A stretch of 64,000 nt of DNA from Streptomyces wedmorensis (lineage in GTDB: Bacteria; Actinomycetota; Actinomycetes; Streptomycetales; Streptomycetaceae). Position 1 is the first letter of the stretch, and each line of letters opens with the position of its first letter. Location: NCBI RefSeq assembly GCF_000716445.1, contig NZ_JNWK01000002.1:62001-126000 (forward strand). The letters run 5' to 3'. Positions 52,013-62,391 of the stretch are shown one piece after another. A program made the position numbers and the translations under genes. The notes below the pieces were generated by a model. The model did not search any database. It saw only the letters and a program-made list of their open reading frames with translations, and was not told where the DNA came from.

Positions 52013-53512
52013 GTGAGCGAGCCGAGCGACCCGAATGACCAGTTCGACGACATCGTCGACACCGAGACAGACAGAGACCCCGACCTCGCGGTGATCGAGG
52101 CCGGCAGCCGTACGCTGCGCACGCAGGGCGGCCCGCCGCAGGGCGACCCCGTGCCCAGCCGCCCCGAGGACCCGGAGCTCGACAAGGCGCTCCGCGAGGT
52201 CGAGACCGAGCTGTCCACCCGCTGGGGCGAGACCAAGCTGGAGCCCTCGGTCAAGCGGATCGCGGCCCTGATGGACGTCCTCGGCGAGCCGCAGCGCGCG
52301 TACCCCTCGATCCACATCACCGGCACCAACGGCAAGACGTCGACGGCCCGCATGATCGAGGCCCTGCTCGGCGCCTTCGAGCTGCGCACCGGGCGGTACA
52401 CCTCGCCGCACGTGCAGACCATCACCGAGCGGATCAGCCTGGACGGCGCCCCGATCTCCGCCGAGCGGTTCGTCGAGACGTACCAGGACGTCAAGCCGTA
52501 CGTGGAGCTGGTCGACGCCCGTGAGGAGTACCGCCTCTCCTTCTTCGAGGTCCTCACCGGGATGGCGTACGCGGCCTTCGCGGACGCCCCGGTCGACGTG
52601 GCCGTCGTCGAGGTCGGCATGGGCGGCACCTGGGACGCGACGAACGTCATCGACGGCTCCGTCGCCGTCGTCACCCCCATCGACCTGGACCACACCGACC
52701 GGCTCGGCGGGACGACCGGCGAGATCGCCGGCGAGAAGTCCGGGATCATCAAGCAGGGCGCGACCGTGATCCTGGCCCAGCAGCCGGTGGACGCGGCCCA
52801 GGTCCTGCTGAAGAAGGCCGTCGAGGCGGACGCCACGGTCGCCCGCGAGGGCATGGAGTTCGGCATCGTCTCCCGCGAGGTCGCGGTCGGCGGCCAGCTC
52901 CTCACCCTGCGCGGCCTGGGCGGCGAGTACGACAACATCTTCCTGCCGCTGCACGGCGCCTACCAGGCGCACAACGCGGCGGTGGCGCTCGCGGCCGTCG
53001 AGGCCTTCTTCGGGATCGGCGCCGAGCACGCCAGGACCCTGGACGTGGACACGGTCCGCCGGGCCTTCGCCCAGGTGGCCTCGCCCGGCCGCCTCGAGAT
53101 CGTCCGCTCCTCCCCGACGGTCATCCTGGACGCCGCGCACAACCCGCACGGCGCGCGGGCCACGGCGGAGGGCATCAGCGAGGCCTTCGGCTTCTCGCGG
53201 CTCATCGGCGTGGTCTCCACGAGCGGCGACAAGGACGCGAAGGGCCTCCTGGAGGCCTTCGAGCCGATCTTCGCGGAGGTCGTCATCACGGCGAACTCCA
53301 CTCCGCGGGCCACCGACGTGGACGCGCTCGCCGCGACCGCGGTCGAGGTCTTCGGCGAGGACCGGGTCGTCGTCGAGCCGCGGCTCGACGACGCCATCGA
53401 GGCCGCCATCACCCTTGCGGAGGAAGAGGCCGAGTTCGGTGGCGCGGGCGTCCTCGTCACCGGTTCGATCTTCACGGTCGGCGACGCCCGGCTGCTGCTG
53501 CGGAGGGGCTGA
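52013..53512 (+). CDS. folC: Bifunctional folylpolyglutamate synthase / dihydrofolate synthase
   Basis: A 499-residue Mur-ligase-fold enzyme that adds glutamate to dihydropteroate and to folates. The P-loop ITGTNGKTSTA is at ~102-112, the Mg/substrate loop GMGGTWDATNVI follows, as do the DHTDRLGGTTGEIAGEKSGIIK signature and DAAHNPHGA in the C-terminal domain. An acidic, disordered ~60-residue N-terminal extension (DDIVDTETDRDPDLAVIEAGS...) is common in Streptomyces FolC. It is divergent from the MreB-like gene. The next two genes (DUF4233, ndk) follow closely and may be cotranscribed. Confidence 0.95.
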   Translation: MSEPSDPNDQFDDIVDTETDRDPDLAVIEAGSRTLRTQGGPPQGDPVPSRPEDPELDKALREVETELSTRWGETKLEPSVKRIAALMDVLGEPQRAYPSIHITGTNGKTSTARMIEALLGAFELRTGRYTSPHVQTITERISLDGAPISAERFVETYQDVKPYVELVDAREEYRLSFFEVLTGMAYAAFADAPVDVAVVEVGMGGTWDATNVIDGSVAVVTPIDLDHTDRLGGTTGEIAGEKSGIIKQGATVILAQQPVDAAQVLLKKAVEADATVAREGMEFGIVSREVAVGGQLLTLRGLGGEYDNIFLPLHGAYQAHNAAVALAAVEAFFGIGAEHARTLDVDTVRRAFAQVASPGRLEIVRSSPTVILDAAHNPHGARATAEGISEAFGFSRLIGVVSTSGDKDAKGLLEAFEPIFAEVVITANSTPRATDVDALAATAVEVFGEDRVVVEPRLDDAIEAAITLAEEEAEFGGAGVLVTGSIFTVGDARLLLRRG

Positions 53513-53517
53513 ATCCC

Positions 53518-53883
53518 ATGCGTACGCTCTGTTCCTCGACGCTCATCGGCGAGTTCTTCGTCATCGGCTTCGCCGGGCTCGTGGCCATGAAGGACGACGG
53601 GCTCGCGATGTCCACCGTCTGGTGGGTCTGCGGGGCCGCGATGGCCTTCTCGGTGCTGCTGTGCGGGATGGTCACCCGTCCCGGCGGCGTGCAGCTCGGC
53701 TGGGCCCTGCAGGTCGGTCTGGTCCTCAGCGGCTTCGTCGTGCCGCCCATGTTCTTCCTCGGCGCGGTCTTCGCCGGTCTGTGGTGGGCCTCCGTTCACT
53801 ACGGGCGACGGATCGACGACATCAAGGCGCGCTGGGCCGAGGCGCAGGCCGCGGGGGCCTCGGCAGGGCCTGACGCTGCGTAA
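53518..53883 (+). CDS. DUF4233 membrane protein
   Basis: A 121-residue protein five bases after folC, with four membrane helices (STLIGEFFVIGFAGLVAM, WWVCGAAMAFSVLLCGMV, WALQVGLVLSGFVVPPMFF, GAVFAGLWWASVHYG) and a basic/acidic C-tail (RRIDDIKARWAEAQAA). DUF4233 genes follow folC in most actinobacteria; the function is unknown. The tight spacing argues for co-translation with folC. Confidence 0.88.
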   Translation: MRTLCSSTLIGEFFVIGFAGLVAMKDDGLAMSTVWWVCGAAMAFSVLLCGMVTRPGGVQLGWALQVGLVLSGFVVPPMFFLGAVFAGLWWASVHYGRRIDDIKARWAEAQAAGASAGPDAA

Positions 53884-53949
53884 TCGAGGCACGTGCGGGA
53901 CCTGTAGCCTCGGAGGTCCCGCACACCGCTTTTCCGAAGGAGTCACCCC

Positions 53950-54363
53950 GTGAGCCAGCGCACGCTCGTCCTGCTCAAGCCCGACGCCGTCCGCCGTGGT
54001 CTGATCGGCGAGATCATCGGCCGTATCGAGCGCAAGGCCGGCTGGACCCTGGCGGCCCTGGAGCTGCGCGAGCTGGACCAGGAGACCCTTGAGCAGCACT
54101 ACGGCGAGCACAAGGGCAAGCCGTTCTACGAGCCGCTGATGGGCTTCATGTCCTCCGGTCCGGTCGTCGCGCTCGTCGTCGAGGGCGAGCGGGTCATCGA
54201 GGGCGTCCGGCAGCTCGCCGGCCCGACCGACCCGATCGCCGCCGCGCCCGGTTCCATCCGCGGCGACTTCGGCACCATCGTCCGCGAGAACCTGATCCAC
54301 GCCTCGGACTCCGAGGAGTCGGCGCTCCGCGAGCTGAAGATCTTCTTCCCGGGCCTCGCCTGA
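53950..54363 (+). CDS. ndk: Nucleoside diphosphate kinase
   Basis: A 137-residue enzyme that balances NTP pools by transferring the gamma phosphate through a phosphohistidine. The active site is H117 in NLIHASDS, with K10 in TLVLLKPDA and the GPTDPIAAAPGSIRGDF loop. Length is standard. GTG 53950 has GAAGGAG upstream. It is the last gene of the folC group; a hairpin follows at 54401. Confidence 0.97.
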   Translation: MSQRTLVLLKPDAVRRGLIGEIIGRIERKAGWTLAALELRELDQETLEQHYGEHKGKPFYEPLMGFMSSGPVVALVVEGERVIEGVRQLAGPTDPIAAAPGSIRGDFGTIVRENLIHASDSEESALRELKIFFPGLA

Positions 54364-54400
54364 TCTGACTCACAGTCAGCCAAACGAAGCACCCTGTGGG

Positions 54401-54423
54401 GCGACCGAAGGAATTTCGGTCGC
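54401..54423 (+). terminator. Hairpin after ndk
   Basis: GCGACCGAA (54401-54409) and TTCGGTCGC (54415-54423) form a 9-bp stem, 37 bp after the ndk stop and 159 bp before mreB. Confidence 0.75.
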
Positions 54424-54581
54424 CTCCAGGCATATGAACGCCAATCCCGGGAACGGATCGCCGCGTCCTGCCGTCACCAGGTACAGAGGTGGACCAACGC
54501 GCGGCATCCGCACGGGCGGCACTACGATGGAAAACTCCATCGCCGCACCACTCTCAGCCATGGGAAATCAAGGGGAACTCA

Positions 54582-55601
<1,020 letters not shown>

Positions 55602-55680
55602 GCACCACCCGTACCGCCCACAAGAGAACACCCGCACAGCCGAACAACCCGAACCACGAGGAAAGGCACGGCCGCCGCAC

Positions 55681-56679
55681 GTGAGGGACACACGAGAGAG
55701 CCGGCTGCTCCTGGTGCTGCTGATCGCCATCGCGTTCGCACTGATCACGGTGGACATCCGCGGCGGTCAGGAGTCACCCGTCGACGGTGCCCGGCAGGCC
55801 GCGGCCGCGGTCTTCGGACCCGTCGAGAACGGCGTGGCGGCGGCCGTCGACCCCATCGGCAACGCCATAGGCGCGGTCCGGGACTCCGGGGAGCGGCACA
55901 CCCGGATCGCCGCCCTGGAGAAGGAGAACGCCGAGCTCAAGGCCGAGCTCGGCAGCGACGACCGCAACCGCAACCGGCTGCGCGAGCTCGACGGCATGCT
56001 CAAGACCGCCGGCGCCGGTCAGTACGGCATCAAGGGCGCTCAGGTCATCGCCATAGGAGCGGCCCAGGGCTTCTCCTGGACCGTCACCATCGACGTCGGC
56101 GCCCGCGACGGCATCCAGCGGGACATGACCGTGCTCAACGGCTCGGGGCTCGTCGGCCGCGTCACCACCGTCGGCCCCTCCACCTCCACGGTGCTCCTCG
56201 CCAACGACCCCGACTTCACCGTCGGCACCCGCATGGAGAAGTCCGACGAACTCGGCTTCGCCACCGGCCAGGGAGACAGCCCGCTCCTCGTCCAGCTCCT
56301 CAACGGCAAGGCCAAGGTGAAGCCCGGCGACCGGCTCGTCACCTTCGGCTCGCGCGCCGACAAGCCGTTCGTGCCCGGCGTGCCGGTCGGCGAGGTCGTC
56401 CGCGTCGACCCCGCGGGCGGCGGCCTGACCCGCAACATCTACGTCCGCCCGTACGTCGGCTTCACCAAGCTCGACATCGTCGGCGTCGTCGTCCAGGCCC
56501 CCCGCTCCGACCCCCGCGACATGGTCCTGCCGCAGAAGCCGAAGCCCGCGCCGACCGTCACCGTCACCGTCACACCGCCGCCACCGGACGGACAGCAGGC
56601 CGCCGACGGCGCGCAGCAGGGCGAGAAGCCGAACCAGAACCAGCAGGCACCGCAGGACCAGGGGGACGCGACACCGTGA
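55681..56679 (+). CDS. mreC: Rod-shape protein MreC
   Basis: A 332-residue membrane-anchored scaffold of the elongation complex. It has one helix at ~10-24 (LLLVLLIAIAFALITVDI), a coiled coil at ~70-105 (RIAALEKENAELKAELGSDDRNR), and the beta-rich MreC domain at ~115-275 (VTIDVGARDGIQRDMTVLNGSGLVGRV...). A Pro/Gln-rich C-tail (PPPPDGQQAADGAQQGEKPNQ) follows. GTG 55681 is the only start in frame near the N-terminus; its AGGAAAGG is further away than usual (~14 bases). It overlaps mreD at its stop. Confidence 0.94.
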   Translation: MRDTRESRLLLVLLIAIAFALITVDIRGGQESPVDGARQAAAAVFGPVENGVAAAVDPIGNAIGAVRDSGERHTRIAALEKENAELKAELGSDDRNRNRLRELDGMLKTAGAGQYGIKGAQVIAIGAAQGFSWTVTIDVGARDGIQRDMTVLNGSGLVGRVTTVGPSTSTVLLANDPDFTVGTRMEKSDELGFATGQGDSPLLVQLLNGKAKVKPGDRLVTFGSRADKPFVPGVPVGEVVRVDPAGGGLTRNIYVRPYVGFTKLDIVGVVVQAPRSDPRDMVLPQKPKPAPTVTVTVTPPPPDGQQAADGAQQGEKPNQNQQAPQDQGDATP

Positions 56680-57344
56680 AGTTCAACCGCATCCTCCTCT
56701 CCGCCACCCTGATCGTGGTCGCCCTGGTCGTCCAGGTCTCGGTCCTCGCCCGCCTCCAACTCCCCGGCGCCGTCCCCGACCTCGTCCTCCTCACCGTCGT
56801 CGGCCTCGCCCTCGTCCACGGCCCCGTCAGCGGCTCCCTCATCGGCTTCACCGCCGGACTGCTCTCCGACCTGGCACCGCCCGCCGACCACGCCGCCGGC
56901 CGCTACGCCCTCGTGCTCTGCGTCATCGGCTACCTCGTCGGCCTCGCCCGCCCCGACAACGGCCGGCTGACCTCCGCGACCGGCCCCATGGCCGTCGTCG
57001 TCGCCGCGGCAGTCGGCTCCACCCTGCTCTACGCGGGCGTGGGCGCCCTGGTCGGCGACACCGCCGCCCGCCATGTCGGCCTCGGGTTCCTGCTGTTCAC
57101 CGCGGCCGTGTACGACCTGCTCCTCGCGCCGTTCACGGTGCCGCTCATCATGGCCCTGGCCCGCCGGGCCGAGAACGACCCGCTCGCCGACGCCGGCGGC
57201 GGAAACGGCGCCGACGTCGCGTCCGGCTGGCTCTCGTCCGGCACCGGCCTGCGGATCGGCACCCAGCGCGGCGGCCTGCGCGTGAAGGCCGCCCGGAGCC
57301 GCGCCTCACGGGCCGGACGCATCAAGGGAGTCAAGCGACTGTGA
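56676..57344 (+). CDS. mreD: Rod-shape protein MreD
   Basis: A 222-residue integral membrane protein with five or six helices (ILLSATLIVVALVVQVSVLA, DLVLLTVVGLALVHG, YALVLCVIGYLVGLA, AVVVAAAVGSTLLYAGVGALVG, LLFTAAVYDLLLAPFTVPLIM). The GTG start overlaps the mreC stop (GTGA), so it is translationally coupled. A basic C-tail of ~50 residues (KAARSRASRAGRIKGVKRL) is typical of Streptomyces MreD. Confidence 0.92.
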   Translation: MKFNRILLSATLIVVALVVQVSVLARLQLPGAVPDLVLLTVVGLALVHGPVSGSLIGFTAGLLSDLAPPADHAAGRYALVLCVIGYLVGLARPDNGRLTSATGPMAVVVAAAVGSTLLYAGVGALVGDTAARHVGLGFLLFTAAVYDLLLAPFTVPLIMALARRAENDPLADAGGGNGADVASGWLSSGTGLRIGTQRGGLRVKAARSRASRAGRIKGVKRL

Positions 57345-57363
57345 CCGAGGGGGCACCGGCAGT

Positions 57364-59577
57364 ATGAGCAACATCCCCGAGACCGGGCGGACCCCGCGGG
57401 TCCAGATCCGGCTCGTCGTCATCCAGATCCTCGTCTTCTCGCTGCTGCTCACCCTGGGGGGCCGCCTCTGGTACCTCCAGATCCGCAACGGCAAGGAGTA
57501 CACGGACGAGGCGAAGAACAACCACGTCCAGCAGGTCGTCCAGCCCGCCGTCCGCGGCTCGCTCCTCGACGCCCGGGGGGTCCCGCTCGCCGACAACGAG
57601 ACCCGGCTCGTGGTCTCCGCGTCCCGCACCGAGCTGATGAAGATGAAGGACCGGGGCAAGGCCGTCCTGACCCGGCTCGCCGACGTCCTCGACATGAAGC
57701 CCGACGACGTCATCAACAAGATCCGGCTCTGCGACTCCCAGACCCCCAAGCCCTGCTGGAACGGTTCGCCCTACCAGCCGATCCCGGTCACCGACGAGGC
57801 CACCACCCAGCAGGCCCTCCAGATCCGGGAGCGCGCCGAGGACTTCCCCGGCATCACCGCCGAACCCACCGCCGTACGCCGCTACCCGGCCCCCGGCAAG
57901 GCCCGCACCTCCCAGGTGCTCGGCTACCTCTCGCCCGTCACCGACGCCGAGATCGAGAAGGCCAAGGACACCGACTCGCCGTTCCTCCGCTCCGACCAGG
58001 TCGGCCGCTCCGGCCTGGAGCGCACGTACGACAAGGAACTGCGCGGCAAGGCCGGCGTCACGCGCTACGAGGTCGACAACCTCGGCCGCGTCATCGGCCA
58101 GGCCAAGAGCGACCCCGCCGTGCCCGGCGCCAACGTCGTCACCTCCATCGACGCCCGTGTGCAGGCGGTCGCCGAGTGGGAGCTGCACAACGCGATGGTC
58201 GAGGCCCGCAAGGTCCACGACCGGAACACCAACGAGAACTACAAGGCCGACGCCGGCGCCGTCGTCGTCATGGAGACGAAGACCGGCCGGATCGTCGCCA
58301 TGGCCTCGCAGCCCGACTACGACCCCAACGCCTGGGTCGGCGGCATCTCCGCCAAGGACTACGCGGCCCTCACCGGCAAGAACTCCAACTTCCCGCTCCT
58401 CAACCGGGCCATCCAGGGGCAGGCCGCCCCCGGCTCGATCTTCAAGGTCATCCCGACGGCCGCCGCCGTCAACGCCGGATACGAGTTCAACGGCCGCTAC
58501 CCGTGCCCCTCCTCGTACTCCATCGGCGGCCAGGTCTTCAAGAACTTCGAGTCCCAGGGCCACGGCTCCATCACCCTCGGCCAGGCCCTCGAAGTCTCCT
58601 GCGACACCGTCTACTACGCCCTCTCCCACCAGCAGTGGCTGAACGACGGCGGCATGAAGCCGAAGAAGGACGCCAAGGACTGGTTCTACAAGACGGCCCA
58701 TCAGTTCGGCCTCGGCGCCGAGACCGGCATCGACCTCCCCAACGAGGTCACCGGCCGCGTCCCCGACCGGAAGTGGAAGCAGGACTTCTGGGCGGCCAAC
58801 AAGGACTACTGGTGCAAGATCGGCAAGCGCGGCGGCACCTACGTGCAGCAGCTCTCGTACGAGAACTGCCTCGAAGGCAACCTCATGCGCGCCGGTGACT
58901 CCGTCAACTACTCCATCGGACAGGGCGACACCCTCGTCACCCCCATCCAGATGGCCACCATCTACGCCGCCATCGCCAACGGCGGCACCCTCTGGAACCC
59001 CACCGTCGGCAAGGCGATCGTCAGCCCCGACGGCAAGAAGGTCACCGAGATCAAGCCCAAGTCCCACGGCAAGCTCCCCATGGACACCAAGACCCAGGCG
59101 TTGATAGAGGAGGCCCTCGCGGGAGTCGCCACCCGCGGTACGGCCGCCTGGCGATTCGGCGGCTGGCCGCAGGACAAGATCCCGATGCACGCCAAGACGG
59201 GTACCGCCGAGGTCTACGGCAAGCAGACGACCTCCTGGTTCGCCACGTACACCAAGGACTACTCGATCGTCATGACGATCTCCCAGGGTGGTACCGGCTC
59301 CGGCGCCTCGGGCCCCGCCGTGCGCAACATCTACGACGCGCTCTACGGACTCGACGACGCCGGCAACCAGGACCTCAAGCGCGCCCTGCTGCCGCAGCCG
59401 CAGAAGGCGCTGCCGAAGATCGAGGCCGACGGCTCCATCGACGCCCCGAAGATCGGGCCGTACGACCCCGAGGCCCAGAAGGTCGACCCGAACGCACCCC
59501 CGAAGACGCCGGACGGCACGAAGAAGCCCGACGACGACCCGGCACTCGCGGGCCCGCCCGCGACCTGGAGGGACTGA
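57364..59577 (+). CDS. mrdA: Penicillin-binding protein 2 (elongation transpeptidase)
   Basis: A 737-residue class B PBP. A short tail and one helix (LVVIQILVFSLLLTLGGRLWYLQI) are followed by the dimerisation/pedestal region and the transpeptidase domain: S358-x-x-K361 (GSIFK), S513-V-N515 and K611-T-G (AKTGTAEV). A Pro-rich tail follows (PNAPPKTPDGTKKPDDDP). It crosslinks peptidoglycan together with RodA. It is 19 bp after mreD and 5 bp before rodA, so it is clearly in one operon. Confidence 0.96.
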   Translation: MSNIPETGRTPRVQIRLVVIQILVFSLLLTLGGRLWYLQIRNGKEYTDEAKNNHVQQVVQPAVRGSLLDARGVPLADNETRLVVSASRTELMKMKDRGKAVLTRLADVLDMKPDDVINKIRLCDSQTPKPCWNGSPYQPIPVTDEATTQQALQIRERAEDFPGITAEPTAVRRYPAPGKARTSQVLGYLSPVTDAEIEKAKDTDSPFLRSDQVGRSGLERTYDKELRGKAGVTRYEVDNLGRVIGQAKSDPAVPGANVVTSIDARVQAVAEWELHNAMVEARKVHDRNTNENYKADAGAVVVMETKTGRIVAMASQPDYDPNAWVGGISAKDYAALTGKNSNFPLLNRAIQGQAAPGSIFKVIPTAAAVNAGYEFNGRYPCPSSYSIGGQVFKNFESQGHGSITLGQALEVSCDTVYYALSHQQWLNDGGMKPKKDAKDWFYKTAHQFGLGAETGIDLPNEVTGRVPDRKWKQDFWAANKDYWCKIGKRGGTYVQQLSYENCLEGNLMRAGDSVNYSIGQGDTLVTPIQMATIYAAIANGGTLWNPTVGKAIVSPDGKKVTEIKPKSHGKLPMDTKTQALIEEALAGVATRGTAAWRFGGWPQDKIPMHAKTGTAEVYGKQTTSWFATYTKDYSIVMTISQGGTGSGASGPAVRNIYDALYGLDDAGNQDLKRALLPQPQKALPKIEADGSIDAPKIGPYDPEAQKVDPNAPPKTPDGTKKPDDDPALAGPPATWRD

Positions 59578-59582
59578 GGACC

Positions 59583-60782
59583 ATGACCGCACCCCACGGC
59601 TTCTCCGTCTCCCGGTACGCCCCCGAGCGCGGCACCCTCGCCCGACTCACGGCCCGCGACTCGGTGGTCCGCCGGCTCGACTGGCCGATGCTGCTCTCGG
59701 CACTCGCCCTCTCCGGCGTCGGGTCGCTGCTCGTCTGGTCCGCCACCCGCGGCCGCACCGAGCTCAACAACGGCGACCCGTACTACTTCCTCTTCCGGCA
59801 CCTGCTCAACACCGGAATCGGCCTCGCCCTGATGGTCGGCACGATCTGGCTCGGCCACCGCACCCTGCGCGGCGCGGTGCCGATCCTCTACACCGTCTCG
59901 ATCGTGCTGATCCTCGCCGTCCTCACCCCGCTCGGCGCCACCATCAACGGCGCCCACGCGTGGATCGTGGTCGGCGGCGGCTTCTCCCTCCAGCCCAGCG
60001 AGTTCGTGAAGATCACGATCATCCTGGTCATGGCGGTGCTGCTCGCCGCCAAGGTCGACGCCGGCGACCAGATCCACCCCGACCACCGCACCGTCGCCAA
60101 GGCCCTCACCCTGGCGGCCCTCCCCATGGGCATCGTCATGCTGATGCCCGACCTCGGCTCGGTCATGGTCATGGCCGTCATCGTGCTCGGCGTGCTCCTC
60201 GCCTCCGGCGCCTCCAACCGGTGGGTCCTCGGCCTGATCGGCGCGGGCGTCCTCGGCGCCGTCCTCGTCACCACGCTCGGCATGCTGGACGAGTACCAGA
60301 TCAACCGCTTCGCCGCCTTCGCCAACCCCGACCTCGACCCCGCCGGCGTCGGCTACAACACCAACCAGGCCCGGATCGCCATCGGCTCCGGCGGCCTCCT
60401 CGGCGCCGGCCTCTTCAAGGGCTCCCAGACCACCGGCCAGTTCGTCCCCGAACAGCAGACCGACTTCGTCTTCACGGTCGCGGGGGAGGAGCTCGGCTTC
60501 GTCGGCGCCGGACTGATCCTGGTCCTCCTCGGCGTCATCCTCTGGCGCGCCTGCCGCATCGCCCGCGAGACCACCGAGCTCTACGGCACGATCGTCGCGG
60601 CCGGGATCATCGCCTGGTTCGCCTTCCAGTCCTTCGAGAACATCGGCATGACGCTCGGCATCATGCCGGTCGCCGGCCTCCCCCTGCCGTTCGTCTCCTA
60701 CGGCGGCTCCTCGATGTTCGCCGTATGGGTGGCGATCGGCCTCCTCCAGTCGATCCGTGTACAACGCCCCATGACGGCCTGA
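59583..60782 (+). CDS. rodA: RodA, SEDS-family peptidoglycan polymerase
   Basis: A 399-residue protein with ten helices. The catalytic Asp of SEDS glycosyltransferases is D294 in EQQTDFVFTVAGEELG, and the conserved SLQPSEFVKI and PLPFVSYGGSS motifs are present. It polymerises lipid II in partnership with the PBP encoded just upstream. ATG 59583 has GAGGACC upstream and lies five bases after mrdA. The S. coelicolor orthologue is known as sfr. Confidence 0.95.
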   Translation: MTAPHGFSVSRYAPERGTLARLTARDSVVRRLDWPMLLSALALSGVGSLLVWSATRGRTELNNGDPYYFLFRHLLNTGIGLALMVGTIWLGHRTLRGAVPILYTVSIVLILAVLTPLGATINGAHAWIVVGGGFSLQPSEFVKITIILVMAVLLAAKVDAGDQIHPDHRTVAKALTLAALPMGIVMLMPDLGSVMVMAVIVLGVLLASGASNRWVLGLIGAGVLGAVLVTTLGMLDEYQINRFAAFANPDLDPAGVGYNTNQARIAIGSGGLLGAGLFKGSQTTGQFVPEQQTDFVFTVAGEELGFVGAGLILVLLGVILWRACRIARETTELYGTIVAAGIIAWFAFQSFENIGMTLGIMPVAGLPLPFVSYGGSSMFAVWVAIGLLQSIRVQRPMTA

Positions 60783-60788
60783 CGCGAC

Positions 60789-60794
60789 TAGATT
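60789..60794 (+). promoter_or_regulatory. -10 box (TAGATT) of a probable leaderless CYTH-CHAD transcript
   Basis: TAGATT ends six bases before ATG 60801; it overlaps the end of rodA by a few bases. No ribosome site precedes the start. Confidence 0.5.
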
Positions 60795-60800
60795 CGACGT

Positions 60801-62339
60801 ATGGCCGAGACGAAGCGCGAGATCGAGCGGAAGTACGAAGCCACCGGGGAGACCCCGCTGCCGGACCTCACCGAGGTCGGCGGGGTCTCCGAGGTCGCCG
60901 ACCGGGGCGTCATGGAACTCGACGCCGTGTACTACGACACGCCCGGCCTGCGCCTCGCCGCCGACTCCGTCACCCTCCGCCGACGCACCGGCGGCAGCGA
61001 CGCCGGCTGGCACGTGAAGTTCCCCGTCGCCGCCGGCGTCCGCGACGAGATCAGGGCCCCGCTGAGCGACAGCCTGCCGAGCGAGCTCGCGGCGCTCCTG
61101 CGCTCCCGGGTCCGCACCGGCACGGTCGTCCCCGTCGTACGCCTCCGCTCCGCCCGCGACGTCCGCCACCTCCTCGCCGCCGACGGCACCCTCCTCGCCG
61201 AACTCTCCGTCGACACCGTCCACGCCGAGCGGCTGCCCGACGGCCCCGAGGCCACCTGGACGGAGATCGAGGTGGAACTCGCCGACGGCGCGGGCCCCGA
61301 CGGCTCGGGCGGCCCCGACCCCGCCCTCCTCGACGCCGTCGAGAAGCGCCTCCGGAAGGCCGGCATCCACCCCTCCCGGTCCGCGTCCAAATGCGCCAGG
61401 GCCCTCGCCGAGACCGGCGAACCGCCCCGGCCGGCCGCCGTCCCCGGCAGGCCCGGCAGCGCCGCTGCCGTCGTCCTCGCCTACGCACGGGAACAGGTCG
61501 ACGCGATCGTCGCCCTTGACCCGGCCGTACGACGGGACCTGCCCGACGCCGTGCACCAGTTGCGGGTCGCCTGCCGTCGGCTGCGCAGCGCCTTCAAGAC
61601 CTACCGCCGGGTCCTCGACCGGGACGTCACCGATCCCGTCGGCGCCGAACTGAAGTGGCTCGCCGGAGAGCTCGGCGTCGCCCGCGACCAGGAGGTGCTC
61701 GACGCCCGGCTGCGCGCCGGCGTCGCGGAGCTGCCCCCCGCCCTCGTCCTCGGCCCGGTCCGGGCCCGGCTGCGCCGCCGGGACGCCGCCCGCGCCAAGA
61801 GCGCCCGGCACCAGGCCCTCGCCGCCCTCGACTCCGCCCGCCACCTCGCCCTCCTCGACACCCTGGACGCGCTCCTCGCCGCCCCGCCGCTGAGCGAGGC
61901 CGCCGACCGCGACGCCCGGAAGGTCCTCGCCCGCGCCGTCCGCAAGGACCACCGCCGCCTCGCCGGCCGCGTCGAGCACGCCCTCTCCCTCGACCCCGGC
62001 CACGAGCGGGACCTCGCCCTCCACGAGGCCCGCAAGGCCGCCAAGCGCGCCCGCTACGCCGCCGACGCGGCCCGCCCCGCCCTCGGCAAGCCCGCCAAGC
62101 GGCTCGGCAAACGCGTCAAGGCCCTCCAGTCGCTCCTCGGCGAACACCACGACACCGTCGTCGCCCGCACCGTCCTCCGCGAGCTCGGGATCCAGGCCCA
62201 CGGCGTCGGCGAATCCGCCTTCACCTGGGGACTCCTCCACGGCCGCGAGGAGGCCAGGGCCACGGCGATCGAGCACGAGCTGCCGGCGGCCTGGAAGCGG
62301 GCCTCGGCCCCGGGACTCCGGTCGGCGCTGACCCGCTGA
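60801..62339 (+). CDS. CYTH and CHAD domain protein
   Basis: A 512-residue protein with an N-terminal CYTH (triphosphate tunnel) domain at ~1-200 with the signature E7-I-E-R-K11 and paired Arg/Lys residues, and a C-terminal CHAD domain at ~215-500, rich in His and Arg (VHQLRVACRRLRSAFKTYRRVL, DLALHEARKAAKRARYAADAA). CHAD binds polyphosphate and CYTH hydrolyses tripolyphosphate or related nucleotides, so a role in inorganic polyphosphate handling is likely. It follows rodA closely but probably has its own promoter. Confidence 0.93.
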   Translation: MAETKREIERKYEATGETPLPDLTEVGGVSEVADRGVMELDAVYYDTPGLRLAADSVTLRRRTGGSDAGWHVKFPVAAGVRDEIRAPLSDSLPSELAALLRSRVRTGTVVPVVRLRSARDVRHLLAADGTLLAELSVDTVHAERLPDGPEATWTEIEVELADGAGPDGSGGPDPALLDAVEKRLRKAGIHPSRSASKCARALAETGEPPRPAAVPGRPGSAAAVVLAYAREQVDAIVALDPAVRRDLPDAVHQLRVACRRLRSAFKTYRRVLDRDVTDPVGAELKWLAGELGVARDQEVLDARLRAGVAELPPALVLGPVRARLRRRDAARAKSARHQALAALDSARHLALLDTLDALLAAPPLSEAADRDARKVLARAVRKDHRRLAGRVEHALSLDPGHERDLALHEARKAAKRARYAADAARPALGKPAKRLGKRVKALQSLLGEHHDTVVARTVLRELGIQAHGVGESAFTWGLLHGREEARATAIEHELPAAWKRASAPGLRSALTR

Positions 62340-62391
62340 GCACCGGGGTACGCTTGAGAGTCGCCCCCCTGCCAGCTCACGAAGGTTCGAG

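Noticed and set aside
49303..52938. Open frame of about 1200 codons on the minus strand across the 3' end of valS, the kinase, the MreB-like gene and folC
   Set aside because: It runs through well-supported genes in another frame, has no recognisable domain and only reflects the scarcity of stops in high-GC DNA; part of it is the tandem array read through.
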